Below are positions 1 through 10,661 of a stretch of 64,000 bases of DNA, in pieces. Source of the DNA: Ichthyophis bannanicus. Taxonomy: Eukaryota > Chordata > Amphibia > Gymnophiona > Ichthyophiidae. The stretch's first letter is position 1, and each line of letters starts with the position of its first letter. The stretch covers positions 901,821,309-901,885,308 of the forward strand of contig CM066035.1 of NCBI GenBank assembly GCA_033557465.1, in the 5' to 3' direction. The translations under genes and the position numbers were made by a program. The notes beneath the pieces are model-generated. The model had not been told where the DNA came from, made no database searches, and saw only the letters and a list, made by a program, of their open reading frames with translations.

Positions 1-2
1 TA

Positions 3-1475
3 GTCCTTGTGGACTCTCCTCCCAGGGAGCCGACGTCGGGCCCGGCGCCACCGGGGCCCGAGTCGGTGGCTGCTGCGTCTCCCGAGCTGAGTCTCAGGAT
101 GACAGCCTTGGAGAGCAGAATGTCTGCCTTCATGGAGCAGCAGCGAGCACTGATGGCCAGCCTGTCTGGAGCATCTGCCCCGACCACCGGGACATCGACG
201 TCAAAGTCGACCCCGGAGACCGAGCCGATACTCGAGTCCATTGTGCCTCGGAGTCGACCTCGGTCGCGGTCCCCCTCGACCTCCCATTCAGGACCAAGGG
301 TGTCGACGCCGGTGCTTCCGGCGTCGGGGCAGGTGCTCCAAGGCCCCGCGGGGTCGGACCCCGACTCTTCCTCGGATGAGTCGGCTTGGGAGACAGAGGA
401 CGAGGAGTCTCCTGACACCTTTAAGACTCGGTGCGTCCCTTCGGACTCACCGCAGTCGGAGCCCCGGAGTAGGTTCCCCCCGGAGGACACCCGGTTCTCG
501 GAGTTCGTCCGGGATATGGCCACTGCCTTAGCTATTCCGGCGGATCCCGAGGAAGAGCCTCGAGCTGAAGAGCTCGAGGCACTGCAGTATGACTCTCCTC
601 CGAAGGAGGCCTTTACTGTCCCAGTTCCTCCGATGCTGGAACGGCTCCTCTTCCGTATGTGGGAGGCACCGGCCTCGGCGCCGGTTCTTAGCAAGCGGGT
701 CGATTCGATCTATTGGCTCCGTAAGAGCCCTGGTTTTCAGAAAGCACAGCTACCACACCATTCCATGGTTGTGGAATCGGCCATGCATCGTCTGAAGAGT
801 CAGAAGATGCACTCCGCGGTGCCTCCTGGCAGGGAGGTTCGAAACCTAGATGGCGTCGGTAGAAAGTGTTTTCAGGGCTTGATGCTTGCTTGCCTTGTCC
901 AGTCTTACCAGCTGTACATGGCCATGTACTTGCGGGATCTGGCCAAGGAGTTGGCCGGATTCTCTGCTGGTCTCTCCGGGGAACCCTTGCAGAGATTTAA
1001 GTCCTTGTCCTCGGGGATTCGGGACTGCTCGAAGTTCATGTCCCGTGCCGCCTACGATGGCTTCGAGGCTTCGGCCCGAGTTGCGGCAGCCGGCATCGCG
1101 GCTCGATGCCAGGCATTGCTGCAGTCATCGGACCTCGAGCCATGGGTTCAGGACAAGTTTGTCGATGTCTCTTGCCGAGGTGAAAACCTGTTTGGCAAGC
1201 CCATGACCGAGAAGGCCGCTCAGCTCGAGACCGAGCACCTCACCCGGACAAGGCTGTCGAGGAAGACCTCTGCCCCTTCTCATAAAAAGAAGGGCTCGGG
1301 TAAAAAACCCTTTTACCCGAGGAAGGGCACTGCCTACAAACAGTACCCACAGTATCAGGCTGCCCAAGCTGCCCCCCAGGGTCAGCAAGCCAAGGGCCAG
1401 GGTAATGGGCCCCGTAGGCAGAGGACCCCCAAGCCTCAGGCAACTGCTACCACTCGGCAGGGTGGGGGCTTTTGA
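3..1475 (+). CDS. gag: DIRS gag-like protein, family A, 5'-partial
   Basis: The frame is open from the window edge to TGA 1473-1475. This is the structural protein of the element. The Cys-rich N-terminus seen in other copies lies upstream of the window. Visible parts, numbered from codon 9, are a Pro/Ser-rich linker (about 1-150), an acidic stretch, and a conserved core with a segment ending in EELEALQYD near residue 190 followed by LPHHSMVVESAM near residue 250. A Lys/Arg-rich tail (KKKGSGKKPF and after) is probably nucleic-acid binding. The core is shared with all other gag copies here, which makes the assignment firm even though the biochemical role is inferred from position. The last 71 bp overlap the start of pol in the +1 frame. 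Confidence 0.85.
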   Translation, partial: VLVDSPPREPTSGPAPPGPESVAAASPELSLRMTALESRMSAFMEQQRALMASLSGASAPTTGTSTSKSTPETEPILESIVPRSRPRSRSPSTSHSGPRVSTPVLPASGQVLQGPAGSDPDSSSDESAWETEDEESPDTFKTRCVPSDSPQSEPRSRFPPEDTRFSEFVRDMATALAIPADPEEEPRAEELEALQYDSPPKEAFTVPVPPMLERLLFRMWEAPASAPVLSKRVDSIYWLRKSPGFQKAQLPHHSMVVESAMHRLKSQKMHSAVPPGREVRNLDGVGRKCFQGLMLACLVQSYQLYMAMYLRDLAKELAGFSAGLSGEPLQRFKSLSSGIRDCSKFMSRAAYDGFEASARVAAAGIAARCQALLQSSDLEPWVQDKFVDVSCRGENLFGKPMTEKAAQLETEHLTRTRLSRKTSAPSHKKKGSGKKPFYPRKGTAYKQYPQYQAAQAAPQGQQAKGQGNGPRRQRTPKPQATATTRQGGGF

Positions 1476-3383
1476 CTCCTTGAGCATAGCCTCTCCTCCA
1501 CTGCTCTCCCAACCCTGCACAGGAGGTCGTCTCGCCCTCTTTGCCCACCAGTGGCCCCTTATCACCGGGGACAGTTGGGTGCTGGACATCATCCACAGGG
1601 GATATGCCCTCCACTTCCACCAACTGCCTCCCCCATATTTTCCAGGGGAGCCTCCAAGGCCTCCTCTGCACACAGACCTCCTCCGTCAGGAGCTTCAGGG
1701 TCTGTTGGTGGACAGGGCGGTGGAGCCTGTGCCTCCCCACTTGCAAGGTCACGGATTCTACTCCAGGTATTTCCTGGTGCCAAAAAGAACCGGTGGCCTT
1801 CGACCCATTCTGGACCTCAGGAACCTCAACAAGTTCCTAGTGAAGGAAAAGTTCAAGATGCTTACTCTTGGAACCCTTCTGCCCTACCTCCAGCAGGGAG
1901 ATTGGCTATGCTCCTTAGATCTAAAGGATGCGTACACTCACATCCTCATTCATCCAGACCACAGAAAATACCTCAGGTTCATTGTGGGAGGAAACCATTA
2001 TCAGTACAGAGTGCTGCCTTTCGGCCTCACCTCCGCCCCCAGAGTCTTTACAAAGTGCTTAGCAGTGGTGGCGGCCTACTTGAGGAATCAGAGTATCTTT
2101 GTCTTCCCCTGTCTGGATGACTGGCTCATCAGGGGTCAGACAGGTCAGGAGGCCAATCAAGCCACCCTCAGGACCATTGCTCTTCTACAACGCCTGGGAT
2201 TTGTCATAAACTTCGCAAAGTCCACTTTGCTCCCCTCCCAAAACTTAGAGTTCATAGGAGCAAAACTGGACTCTCTGCTGGCAAAGGCTTTCTTGCCAGC
2301 AGACAGGGCCCAAAGGTTGATGGCTTTGGCAAATCAGTTTCTCAGCAGGTCCCTGGTCTCCGCCAGACTCTGCCTGAGGCTTCTAGGCCACATGGCTTCG
2401 ACAGTACATGTGACCCCCAATGCCAGGCTCCACATGAGGCCTGCACAGTGGTGCCTTCGGACTCAGTGGTCACAGGCCACTGGCAGCCTCTGAGACAGGA
2501 TAAGGGTGTCCAAACCATTTCTACCCTCCCTCAACTGGTGGCTACACCCACCCAATCTGCTGAAAGGAGTGCCCTTTCAGATTCCAGGTTACACAGTGAT
2601 TCTCACAACAGATGCCTCCCTGCAAGGCTGGGGAGCACATTGTCTAGGCAAGTGCACCCAGGGTCTGTGGTCTGCCTGGGAGACTGCACAGTAGATCAAT
2701 CTCCTAGAACTCAGAGCTATTCGATTAGCACTCAGAGCTTTCACTCCTACCCTGGCTCAACAGTCTGTCCTGATTCAGACAACCAAGTTGCCATGTTTTA
2801 TGTGAACAAATAGTGCGGAACTGGGTCCAGGATCCTTTGTCGGGAGGCTCAGGACCTTTGTTCTTTTGCCCTCAAGCACAACATGCTCCTCAGGGCTGTG
2901 TACCTTCCAGGCCAGGACAACTACCTGGCAGACGGATTGAGCAGGATACTGCAGCCCCACGAGTGGCAGCTGTATCCTTCAGTAGTTCAGAAGATCTTCC
3001 TGAAATGGGGTCTCCCTTTGATGGATCTCTTTGCCAGCCCCATCAACAAACAGCTGCCAAAGTTCTGCTCCAGGCAACCACATGCTCTGCGGACAGCAGC
3101 GGATGCTTTTCTGATATCTTGGTCTCAGGGCCTCCTCTATGCGTTTCCTCCCACGCCCTTGGTGGCCCGAACCCTATTCAAGATTCTCCAGGACAAGGCC
3201 TCGGTCCTGCTGGTAGCTCCCAGGTGGCCGAGACAGCCTTGGTTTCCTCTTCTGCTTCAACTGGCGGTGGATCCTCCACTGCCTCTGGGGTTGCAACCTG
3301 ACCTTCTCACACAAGACCAGGGTTCCCTTCTGCACCCCAATCTCAGGTCTCTCAATTTGATGGCCTGGAGGCTGCAAGGGTAG
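1405..3383 (+). pseudogene. pol: DIRS pol (RT-RNase H-methyltransferase-like), family A, broken
   Basis: Pol starts at ATG 1405 inside the gag tail, +1 relative to gag. The RT has LDLKDAYTH (motif A), LPFGLTSAPRVF (motif B) and CLDD in place of the YLDD of other copies. RNase H begins at TTDAS near 2610. A C-terminal block with DLFAS and YAFPP resembles the Dam-like adenine methyltransferase domain known from DIRS polyproteins. Breaks: TGA 2491-2493 where relatives have Arg, TAG 2692-2694, a small frame-shifting deletion near 2775, and TAG 2811-2813. The YLDD-to-CLDD change would itself probably damage the polymerase. The C-terminal part from 2883 is open to 3383. Confidence 0.88.
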
Positions 3384-3385
3384 TT

Positions 3386-4420
3386 TTGGCTCCCTGGGGC
3401 CTACCTCAGGAAGTTGAGGAGGTTGTCCTAGCCTCTAGGAAACAGTCCACTAGGAAAACCTATGCTCTCAAATGGAAGATGTTTTCTGTGTGGTGTCACC
3501 TACGTACAGAGGATCTGTTCTCCTGTACTGTGCCAGTGGTTCTTCAGTACTTACTGCACTTATCCAATCAGGGACTTAAGTCCAATTCTGTTCGGGTACA
3601 CCTCTCAGCTCTAGCAGCTCACCACTCATTGGTAGAGGGACAATCTCTATCTGGTCACCCCTTGGTGTCCCACTTTCTCAGGGGCTTGCTTTTGCTCAAG
3701 CCTCCCATCCGTCCTCCTGCCCTTGAGTGGGAGCTGAATGTGGTCTTGCAGCAACTGACTCGCCCTCCTTTTGAGCCGATGGCTATTTGTCCATTACGCT
3801 TCCTCTCCTGGAAGACACTCTTCCTGATAGCCCTTACCTCGGCTAGGCGAGTAAGTGAGCTTCAGGCCCTGGTCTGTGACAGGCCTTACACCAGGATTTA
3901 TAGGAACAGGGTAGTCCTCAGGACTCACCCAAAGTTCCTCCCAAAAGTTGTCTCCTCTTTCCACCTCAATCAGGAGGTGGTTCTTCCAACATTCTTCCCT
4001 AGGCCTCATGCAAGCCAAGCTGAAGCAGTTCTGCATACCCTGGACTGTAGGAGGGCCTTATCCTTCTACCTTGACCATACACAGGGGCATAGAAGGGCTA
4101 CTGAGCCCTTCGTATTCTTTGACCCCAATAAGTTGGGGCTAGCTGTGTCCAAGCGTACCTTGTCCATCTGGGTGGCTGACTGTATCACCTGGGCTTATAA
4201 GGCAGCTGACCTTCCTTTGCAGGGTAGGGTCACTGCCCATCGTGTCAGGGCAATGGCTGCCTCAGTGGCTCATCTCCACTCTGTGCCCTTGGTAGACATC
4301 TGCAGGGCTGCAACTTGGTCTTCAAGCCAGACTTTTGCAGCCCATTACTGCCTGTAGAGGGAGTCCCGTAGGGACAGTGCTTTTGGCCAAGCACTACTCC
4401 GGAATCTCTTTGAGGTTTAG
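3386..4420 (+). pseudogene. DIRS tyrosine recombinase, family A, one stop near the C-terminus
   Basis: This is the integrase-equivalent of DIRS elements, which inserts a circular DNA without target duplication. Numbering from the TTG at 3386 (no ATG is evident), the N-terminal SAM-like part carries STRKTYALKW. The catalytic set is complete: Arg154 in TSARRVSELQ, His285 and Arg288 in TAHRVRAM, Trp311, and the nucleophile candidate Tyr321 in AAHYCL. TAG 4355-4357 falls two codons after Tyr321, where copy 5 has a Glu codon, and the frame then runs on to the natural TAG at 4418-4420. A stop this late could leave a nearly complete enzyme. An upstream extension of this frame overlaps pol and is interrupted at 3299-3301. 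Confidence 0.9.
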
Positions 4421-4553
4421 GCAACTCCTGCCCTCCTGCCCTCTGGTGGGCTACCAGTGGAGGTTGTGTCCTTGAAAAGTCTTTCTTTGCAGCTGGGACT
4501 AGAGGGAGTTCTCTTGTTCAGCCTGGGTTCCTCGGTAGCCCAGAGCTTAGGGA

Positions 4554-4655
4554 GTCACCCATATGTGAGGACTGACTTCCTGCTTGGTCCTGGAGAAAGA
4601 GTAGTTACTCACCTGTAACAGGTGTTCTCCAGGAGCAGCAGGAATCAGTCCTCAC
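4554..4655 (+). repeat. DIRS internal complementary region (ICR), copy 1
   Basis: The first half is the reverse complement of a family-A left terminus and the second half that of the right terminus, so the region mirrors a circle junction. It contains the near-palindrome CACCTGTAACAGGTG at 4610-4624. In DIRS biology the ICR is thought to template completion of the ends during circle formation. Confidence 0.88.
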
Positions 4656-4738
4656 AACCCTCCCTCCTTCCCTTGGAGTTGCAGTTGTACATAGTTTGTT
4701 TTTCATTTTTGTGTGCTGTTTTTAGCTATGTCATTTGA

Positions 4739-4923
4739 CTGAGGTAAGATGGCACCTTTAGGCGGGAAGGGAACCGCGCATGCGTGCCTGCATTCCCAAA
4801 GGCTTTCATAGAAAGCTGGGGAAATGCTCCGCTGGGGCTTCATCGGCGCCGATGACACCCATATGTGAGGACTGATTCCTGCTGCTCCTGGAGAACACCT
4901 GTTATAGGTGAGTAACTACTCTT
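4739..4923 (+). repeat. DIRS right ITR plus 3' extension, copy 1
   Basis: 4739-4896 is the reverse complement of a family-A left ITR (compare 23973-24130). 4897-4923 is the asymmetric extension found only on the right: a damaged CACCTGTTATAGGTG palindrome followed by GTGAGTAACTACTCTT. Confidence 0.88.
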
Positions 4924-5042
4924 CGTTGGTACCGATGGAGCCTGCGCTAGAACGCTCCCCAGCGTCCAATTAGAAAGCTTTTGGGAGCATCCCACAGCGC
5001 CTGCGTACTGCCTTCCCACGTTTCCCAACTGCCTCTTTCCAG
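4924..5042 (+). repeat. Family-B left ITR, 5'-truncated (copy 2)
   Basis: Matches family-B left ITRs at 12527, 16989, 55709 and 61613 from their GTCGGTACCGACGGAGCC block onward; the outermost ~43 bp are absent. The right end of copy 1 is joined exactly here. Confidence 0.85.
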
Positions 5043-5261
5043 TTCTTCGTTTTCCGCGGAGCCAGCAGGTCGTGTTCCTGTCACCGCAGAAAATTTTCAT
5101 TCTTTTTTGTGGTCACGTCTGCCTTCCTTGATGCTTTACCGGTACTGCCAGTTTTTCTTTCTTTTCTTTAAAAAAAAAAAAAAAATTTCTTAGTACTTTT
5201 TTCCCATTTTTTCCAGGTGCACGCACCATTTTGGGCCTTAGGCCCAAGACTTTTTTCCACA

Positions 5262-6926
5262 ATGGAAAAACCCTCTTCGGGTTTTAAAAAGTGCACCAAG
5301 TGTGGTGGTACCATCTCCGTCACCGACACCCATGAATGGTGTCTGAAATGTTTAGGTCCTGAACATTCCATCTCAGAATGTATGGCCTGTGCCATGATGT
5401 CCAAGAGAGGTCGACAGAACCGAGCTGCCAAGCTCAGTACCCTGTTTCCCTCTGATGCAGCTTCAGTGGCATCGACGTCTTCCAGGGCTTCATCTTCCTC
5501 CTGTGGATCTGAGGTAACTAAACACAAGTCTAACCGGTCCTCAAAGGGTAGATCTCCTTCTAAGCATCGAGATGCCTCTGGCGTTGCCCTTGAGGATTCT
5601 GCACCGGCAAAATGGCCCCGGCAGGAGGCTTCAGCTTCCAAAGCATTATCGGGGCTCCAGGATGTTCTCGAAGCCTCAACTTCGGCAGAACTACTGGTGC
5701 CATGCTCTGGGGTACCGGCGATCTTCTCCGGTACCTACATCCAGGCATTGGCAGCGTCGATAGACCAGAGAGTCCTGGCTATTGAGCGCAGTCTGGTGGC
5801 TCTCCTTGCGGCATCGACGCCCTCGGAACCGCATCGGACATTTTCAACCGGTACCGGCACCGATTCCGGTATCGGTACCGATGACATCGACATCGGTGTC
5901 CGCATTGCCGGCACCCAGTCATCCGATGCCTTCCGGTACCGATACTCCGGTACCGATTATTCCCAGTACCGACTTCGGTTGGTACGGGTATCGGGCTCTT
6001 CAAGAGCACCCGGACAGGCGGTACTTCGAGTCCTCAGAAGAATCGGAGGATTCTGATAGTTCTGTCGATGCAGGAATGCTTTTCCCAGAGGAGCCCTCCT
6101 CCCCTAAGCGCAGGATGTCTCCTCCAGAGGATATTTCCTTTCAGGATTTTATCATTGAGGTGGCTCGGGGTTTGTCCATTACTGTGGCCCCTGAAACAGA
6201 GCCCAGAGCAAAGGAGTTGGAAATTTTACAATATCCCAGAACTCCTAAGAAGGTAGCTACCTTGCCCATCAATGAGATCTTGCATGATCTCATGTTAAGA
6301 ATGTGGGAGACACCTCTTACCACCTCACCTCATTCTCGTAGATTGGATACTCTGTATCGAGTCCCTCCTTGTCCTGGTTTCCAAAAAACTCAGCTTCCTC
6401 ACCACTCTATTGTAGTGGAATCAGCTATGAGAAGGATCAAGAGTGTAAAGAGGCATGCCTCTAATCCTCCAGGACGTGAGTGCAGAACTTTGGATGCTTT
6501 TGGACATCGTGTCTTCCAAGCTTCCATGCTTTCTGCCAGGATCAGTTCCTATAGTCTATACATGGGAATGTTCCTAAAGGAAGTCACAGGTGATTTAGAG
6601 GTTTTGCGTCCTCCTCTTCCTGAGGATAGAAGGCTTGTACTGGTGAGAACCTGTTTGGTAAAGATTGGCAGGAAAAAGCCAATGAGTTGGATGCTGACAA
6701 CTCCACCTTGGTTAGATTATCCAAGTCCACAGCTGATCCTGCTAGAAAGAAATCTTTCAAGAAACCATTCTTTTCTAAAAAGGAAAGATATTATCCTGCT
6801 TATTCTCAGCAGGGACGTTCTGCAGGTCAGCTTGTCAGGAAAGGTCAGCAACCACTCAAACAAAGAAAAGCAAAGACTGCTAAACCTCAGCCGTCCCAGC
6901 AGTCTCAGCCTCCACAAGGCCTTTGA
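5262..6926 (+). pseudogene. gag: DIRS gag, family B, frameshifted with internal deletion (copy 2)
   Basis: Starts at ATG 5262 (MEKPSSGFKK). The N-terminus holds paired cysteines (CTKCGG, CLKCLG, then further Cys and His), a plausible zinc-binding knuckle. A Ser-rich region and a Val/Pro/Gly/Thr-rich linker made of GGTACC repeats follow. A frameshift near 5840 moves the reading frame into the one that continues through LPHHSIVVESAM. After PEDRR near 6630 about 60 codons present in copy 4 are deleted and the frame changes again. The Lys-rich tail ends at TGA 6924-6926. A polypyrimidine tract ending CCAG lies at 5205-5216, 45 bp before the ATG. Confidence 0.85.
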
Positions 6927-7508
6927 CTTTCAGCTAGAGAACTTAGCCTTCCTGGCTCTCATTGGACCAGAGCCTTCTACCATTCCAGGAAGGTTGTGTC
7001 ACTTTGCCCCCAGATGGGGGCAGATAACAGCAGAGCATTGGACACTCTCCATCATAAGAGAGGTACAAGCTTCATTTTTCGAGCATGCCCCCTCCCACAA
7101 TGATAAGGCAGTTCAATTCTCCGACCTCTCTCATCAACCTGTTAGGTCAGGAGATCGCTATCCTTCTTGCCCAAGGGGCAATAGAAGAAGTACCCATCCA
7201 TCAGCAGGGTACAGGGTTTTACTCCCCCTATTTCCTTATCCCAAAGAAAACAGGGGGATACAGACCAACTTGGACCTCAGAGAATTGAACAAATTCCTTG
7301 TCAAAGAGAAATTCAAGATGATTTCTCTCGGAACTCTGCTGCCATACCTTCAGAGTCAGGATTGGCTTTGTTCTCTAGATCTCAAGGATGCGTACACCCA
7401 TGTTCTCATTCATCCAACTCACAGAAGGTTCCTTCGGTTCCTTTTTCAAGGAAAGCACTACCAATACAGGGTGCTTCCTTTTGGCCTGGCCTCGGCACCA
7501 AGGGTGTT
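6927..7508 (+). pseudogene. pol: DIRS pol, family B, N-terminal RT fragment (copy 2)
   Basis: Covers the pol N-terminus (LENLAFLALIGPEPS), the RT fingers (GTGFYSPYFLIPKKTGGY) and palm motif A (LDLKDAYTHVLIHP) up to LPFGLASAPRVF, where RT homology stops just before the YLDD region. A small deletion near 7270 shifts the frame. RNase H, methyltransferase-like and YR segments are missing. The frame runs straight into the third gag, giving one long fused ORF across the junction. Confidence 0.85.
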
Positions 7509-7532
7509 CCTGGCCTCGGCACCAAGGGTGAA
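7485..7532 (+). repeat. 24-bp tandem duplication at the pol/gag chimera junction
   Basis: Two copies of a 24-bp unit starting CCTGGCCTCGGCACCAAG, differing only in the last two bases, sit exactly where RT homology ends and the second gag begins. Confidence 0.85.
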
Positions 7533-9170
7533 CATGCCTGAGCCATGCCCAGTGGTGGTATCCGCTTTGAGCGGTGCCGGTACCCCGGCATCGGCAAAGG
7601 TGCTGGATGAAACATTCCACACCGATGATCGCTGTCGGGCGCTCTCGGTATCTTCAGTGCCGTTAGAGCCGCTACCGACCGATCTTCCCACATCGGTCCC
7701 GGTACCGATGTTGGTATCCACGTCGGTACCCTCCCGACATGCATCGATAGACTCGCTTCTTTCACTACCGAGTCTAGAATTGATCTCTAGTCCGGAAGAC
7801 TGGGTACCGACTCGTCTCGGTACCGACTTCAGACGGTACCGTAGACATTCCACCGATGATCAAGGTCTGCCACATTCGTTTACCACAGTACTGATAGTGC
7901 CATTACAGACTGATCTTCATATATCGGTGTCACCGACTGTACCGATCTTGGTACCGGTATCGGCATCGGTGTCGGTACCTCCCATGCTAGCCGGCTCACT
8001 TCCTTCCATACCGAGTTTGGAATCCATCCCTAGCATGGACGACTTGCTACCGACGAGTTGTGCTACTGGTTTTCATCGGTACCCACAACTATCTTTCAAA
8101 GATAATCCGATGCTCCACCCCTCCAGATCTACTATTCCACAGAATCTGAATGAGCAGGTGGCTGCTACAGCTAGTTCTTCAACAGATCTAGTTCTTCCTC
8201 CTCTTCCTCGAGGACTCCCTTCTGAGGAGATTTCTTTTCAAGCTTTTCTGCTTGACATGGCAAAGTTACTTGCCATTTCTATACCTGGTCAAGTCCCTGT
8301 ACCAGGGGATCCACAACCTAGACAGATCCCCTGCAATCCAAAGGAAGTCAGTATGTTTCCTTTGCATCAGACCTTGCAGGATCTCCTATTTAGAATGTGA
8401 GAAACTCCTTTAATGGTATCCCCACCTTCTAGGGCAACTGATCTTCTATACAAGGTGCCCCCTTCTCCAGGTTTTCAAAGCCTCAACTACCTCATCGTTC
8501 TCTGGTTGTAGAATCAGCAATGAGGCGTGTTAAGAGTACTAAGAAGCACTCTTCTTATCCGCCAGGTCGTGAGGCTAGGACTTTAGATGCCTTTGGATGT
8601 CAAACTTTCCAGGCATCCATGCTTTCAGTAAGAATCCTTTCATATATCTTCTATATGGGATTATCTCTTGAGGAGGTCACAAAAGATTTATTACTTTTGA
8701 CCCCCTTCCTCCAAGAGCCTAAAAGAGCAGATTTTTCTGTACTAGTCAATCATGCTCAAAATATTTCTAAGTTCCTTACTCGTGCTTCCCTAGACTCTTT
8801 TGAGTCTGTTAGCAGAACCTCTGCTATAGCCATAGGAGCACGACGTAGAGCCTGGCTCCAAGCTTCAGACTTGGACAAATCTGTACAAGATACACTGGGA
8901 AATACTCCTTGCCCTGGAGAAAATCTCTTTAATAAGGAGTCTTTACTCCAGGCTGCTCAGTCTACTACTGACACACTTACTTTCAGAGGCTTGTCTACTC
9001 CTTCCTCTATCCCAGTTTGTAGAAAGTCTACTACTAGGCTTCGTTCCTCTAATGGAAGAAGGTTTCATCCATCTTCTACCCATCATACAGATGTTTCTAG
9101 GCAGGGGAATCACCCAGCCAGGCTCAGGAAACCACGACCTCAACGGATTCAGCAAACTCAGCAGCCGTAG
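7533..9170 (+). pseudogene. gag: DIRS gag of a third type (gag C), N-terminus missing
   Basis: Begins in a Val/Pro/Ser-rich linker dense in GGTACC, then shows the gag core: ISFQAFLLDMAKLLAISIPG, a LHQTLQDLLFRM segment, and CRTLDAF-like and GARRRAWLQASDL segments. Breaks: TGA 8398-8400 where relatives have Trp, and a 1-bp loss near 8487. The last part is open to TAG 9168-9170. It is clearly diverged from both A and B gags. The Cys-rich head is absent, so the recombination joined an RT fragment to the middle of this gag. Confidence 0.8.
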
Positions 9171-10601
9171 GGTTGCTGATAAACTCTTCCCTGAATCCTT
9201 TTTTCCTTTTGAGGTTTAGATCCTGTAGTTTGCTTCTTACCTCTGCAAGCATCTACATCAGTTCCATCCTAAAATTTACATATGTCCCTCTTAAGGACAC
9301 ATCCTATCAGCTCCTTGAGCTGATTATGCTTTACAGGTACTACAGTTACTCCTCGTCCTTTGAACTACACAGAGGAGTAGCAGCTGTCAATAAGGTCACC
9401 ATCCCTTATCTTTGACTTTTTTCCTGTATCAGCATCTTTCTTACTACTTATTAAGGATTTCCTCCTCAATAAGTCTTCTTTCAACTCTGCCACTCTTTCC
9501 AGGACATTTGGTCTGTAAGAGTGATACCACTTTACTGAGGGGTTTTTCCTTAAGCCCCTAATAGTTTCTTTCAGAGTAGTTCTCCCCCTTGCATTCTTAG
9601 TTCTTCCTGGCAGCTTCTCAGACAGTAGCGGAGTCTTACCTCTCCTACTTCTGTCTGAATTTCTTTCCCAACCTTGGGACCTTTCTGCTGCCCTATCAAT
9701 AGTTAGAACTGCAGGGGCTCTTACTGCTTAGACCACTGACTTGTTGTCCAAGCAGCCAGGGCTTGTTCTCCATTTTCAATGGTTTCTGGCCTTGTCACTA
9801 AGTCCCAGACGGTTTAACAACCTTTTCTGGCTAGTGTTGCAGGCCTTACCTTTTCTCCTTAGCCTTCCCAATGCTTGGGCTTGGCGGAATAGTTCATGCT
9901 GCCTGCGGGCTCCTGAACATTAGGTTTTCTTCTAATTCACCTGCAACATGCTCTCTGCATCTCTATGGAGCAACTCTACACTATGGGGCCTTATTAGAGA
10001 GCACATAATGTCAGATGGTTAAGAAGGGGTTTATCCAGTCAGGCTTACTGGATTCTCCTTGCCTTTACCATTTCCATTAAAGGCTTTCTTAAATAAAGGT
10101 CAAAGGCCTTTCATTAAGAAAAGACCTAAAGAATTATCTAATTCCCTGGTTTGCTCCACATCTCCAGGGGAACCCTTCACCAGAGATAGTTTCCTTCTTT
10201 CCATCCCTGTCTGGTTTTTTCCTTACATCCTCAATTCTTCATGGCGTGATCCTTGTTGAGCACAGCATTGCACCATACCCCTTTTTACCCTCATTGAGGG
10301 TAAATATGGTATTTTTATGGCATCTTTTTCACCAGCTACCTGCTGGAATTATGGAAGGATTCAGACTCACTGTCTGCAGATTAAAAACATCCTCTGCTTT
10401 TTCCAGGTAGGTCTCCATTCCTGGTTTTTCAAGGGCAAGAGTTCTTAGAGGACTCTATACTTCTCTTGCCAATGAGAGCACTCCTTGTGCTTCCTATCCT
10501 GAACCAGGACCTGGGGATTCTCTGAATATCTACTCAAGCAGGTACCTCCCTTCTTGTTGTTAGATAAATCTTTCTCCACATACCCTATGTGTGGACAGGG
10601 G

Positions 10602-10661
<60 letters not shown>

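Larger units (their letters stand above)
1..4923 (+). mobile_element. DIRS retrotransposon copy 1, family A, left end outside window
   Basis: Order is gag, pol, YR, ICR, right ITR, which is the DIRS layout. There is no LTR, no aspartic protease and no DDE integrase; a tyrosine recombinase follows pol. The left ITR lies before base 1. The right end, CTCTT at 4919-4923, abuts directly the interior of a family-B left ITR belonging to copy 2. Gag is open, while pol and YR carry stops, so the copy cannot move on its own. Its closest relatives in the window are copies 5 and 7. Confidence 0.93.

Noticed and set aside
5782..8400. A single 872-codon protein
   Set aside because: The frame crosses a gag frameshift, an internal deletion, shadow-frame sequence between about 6640 and 7270 and a chimera junction. 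It is an accident of fusion, not one gene.
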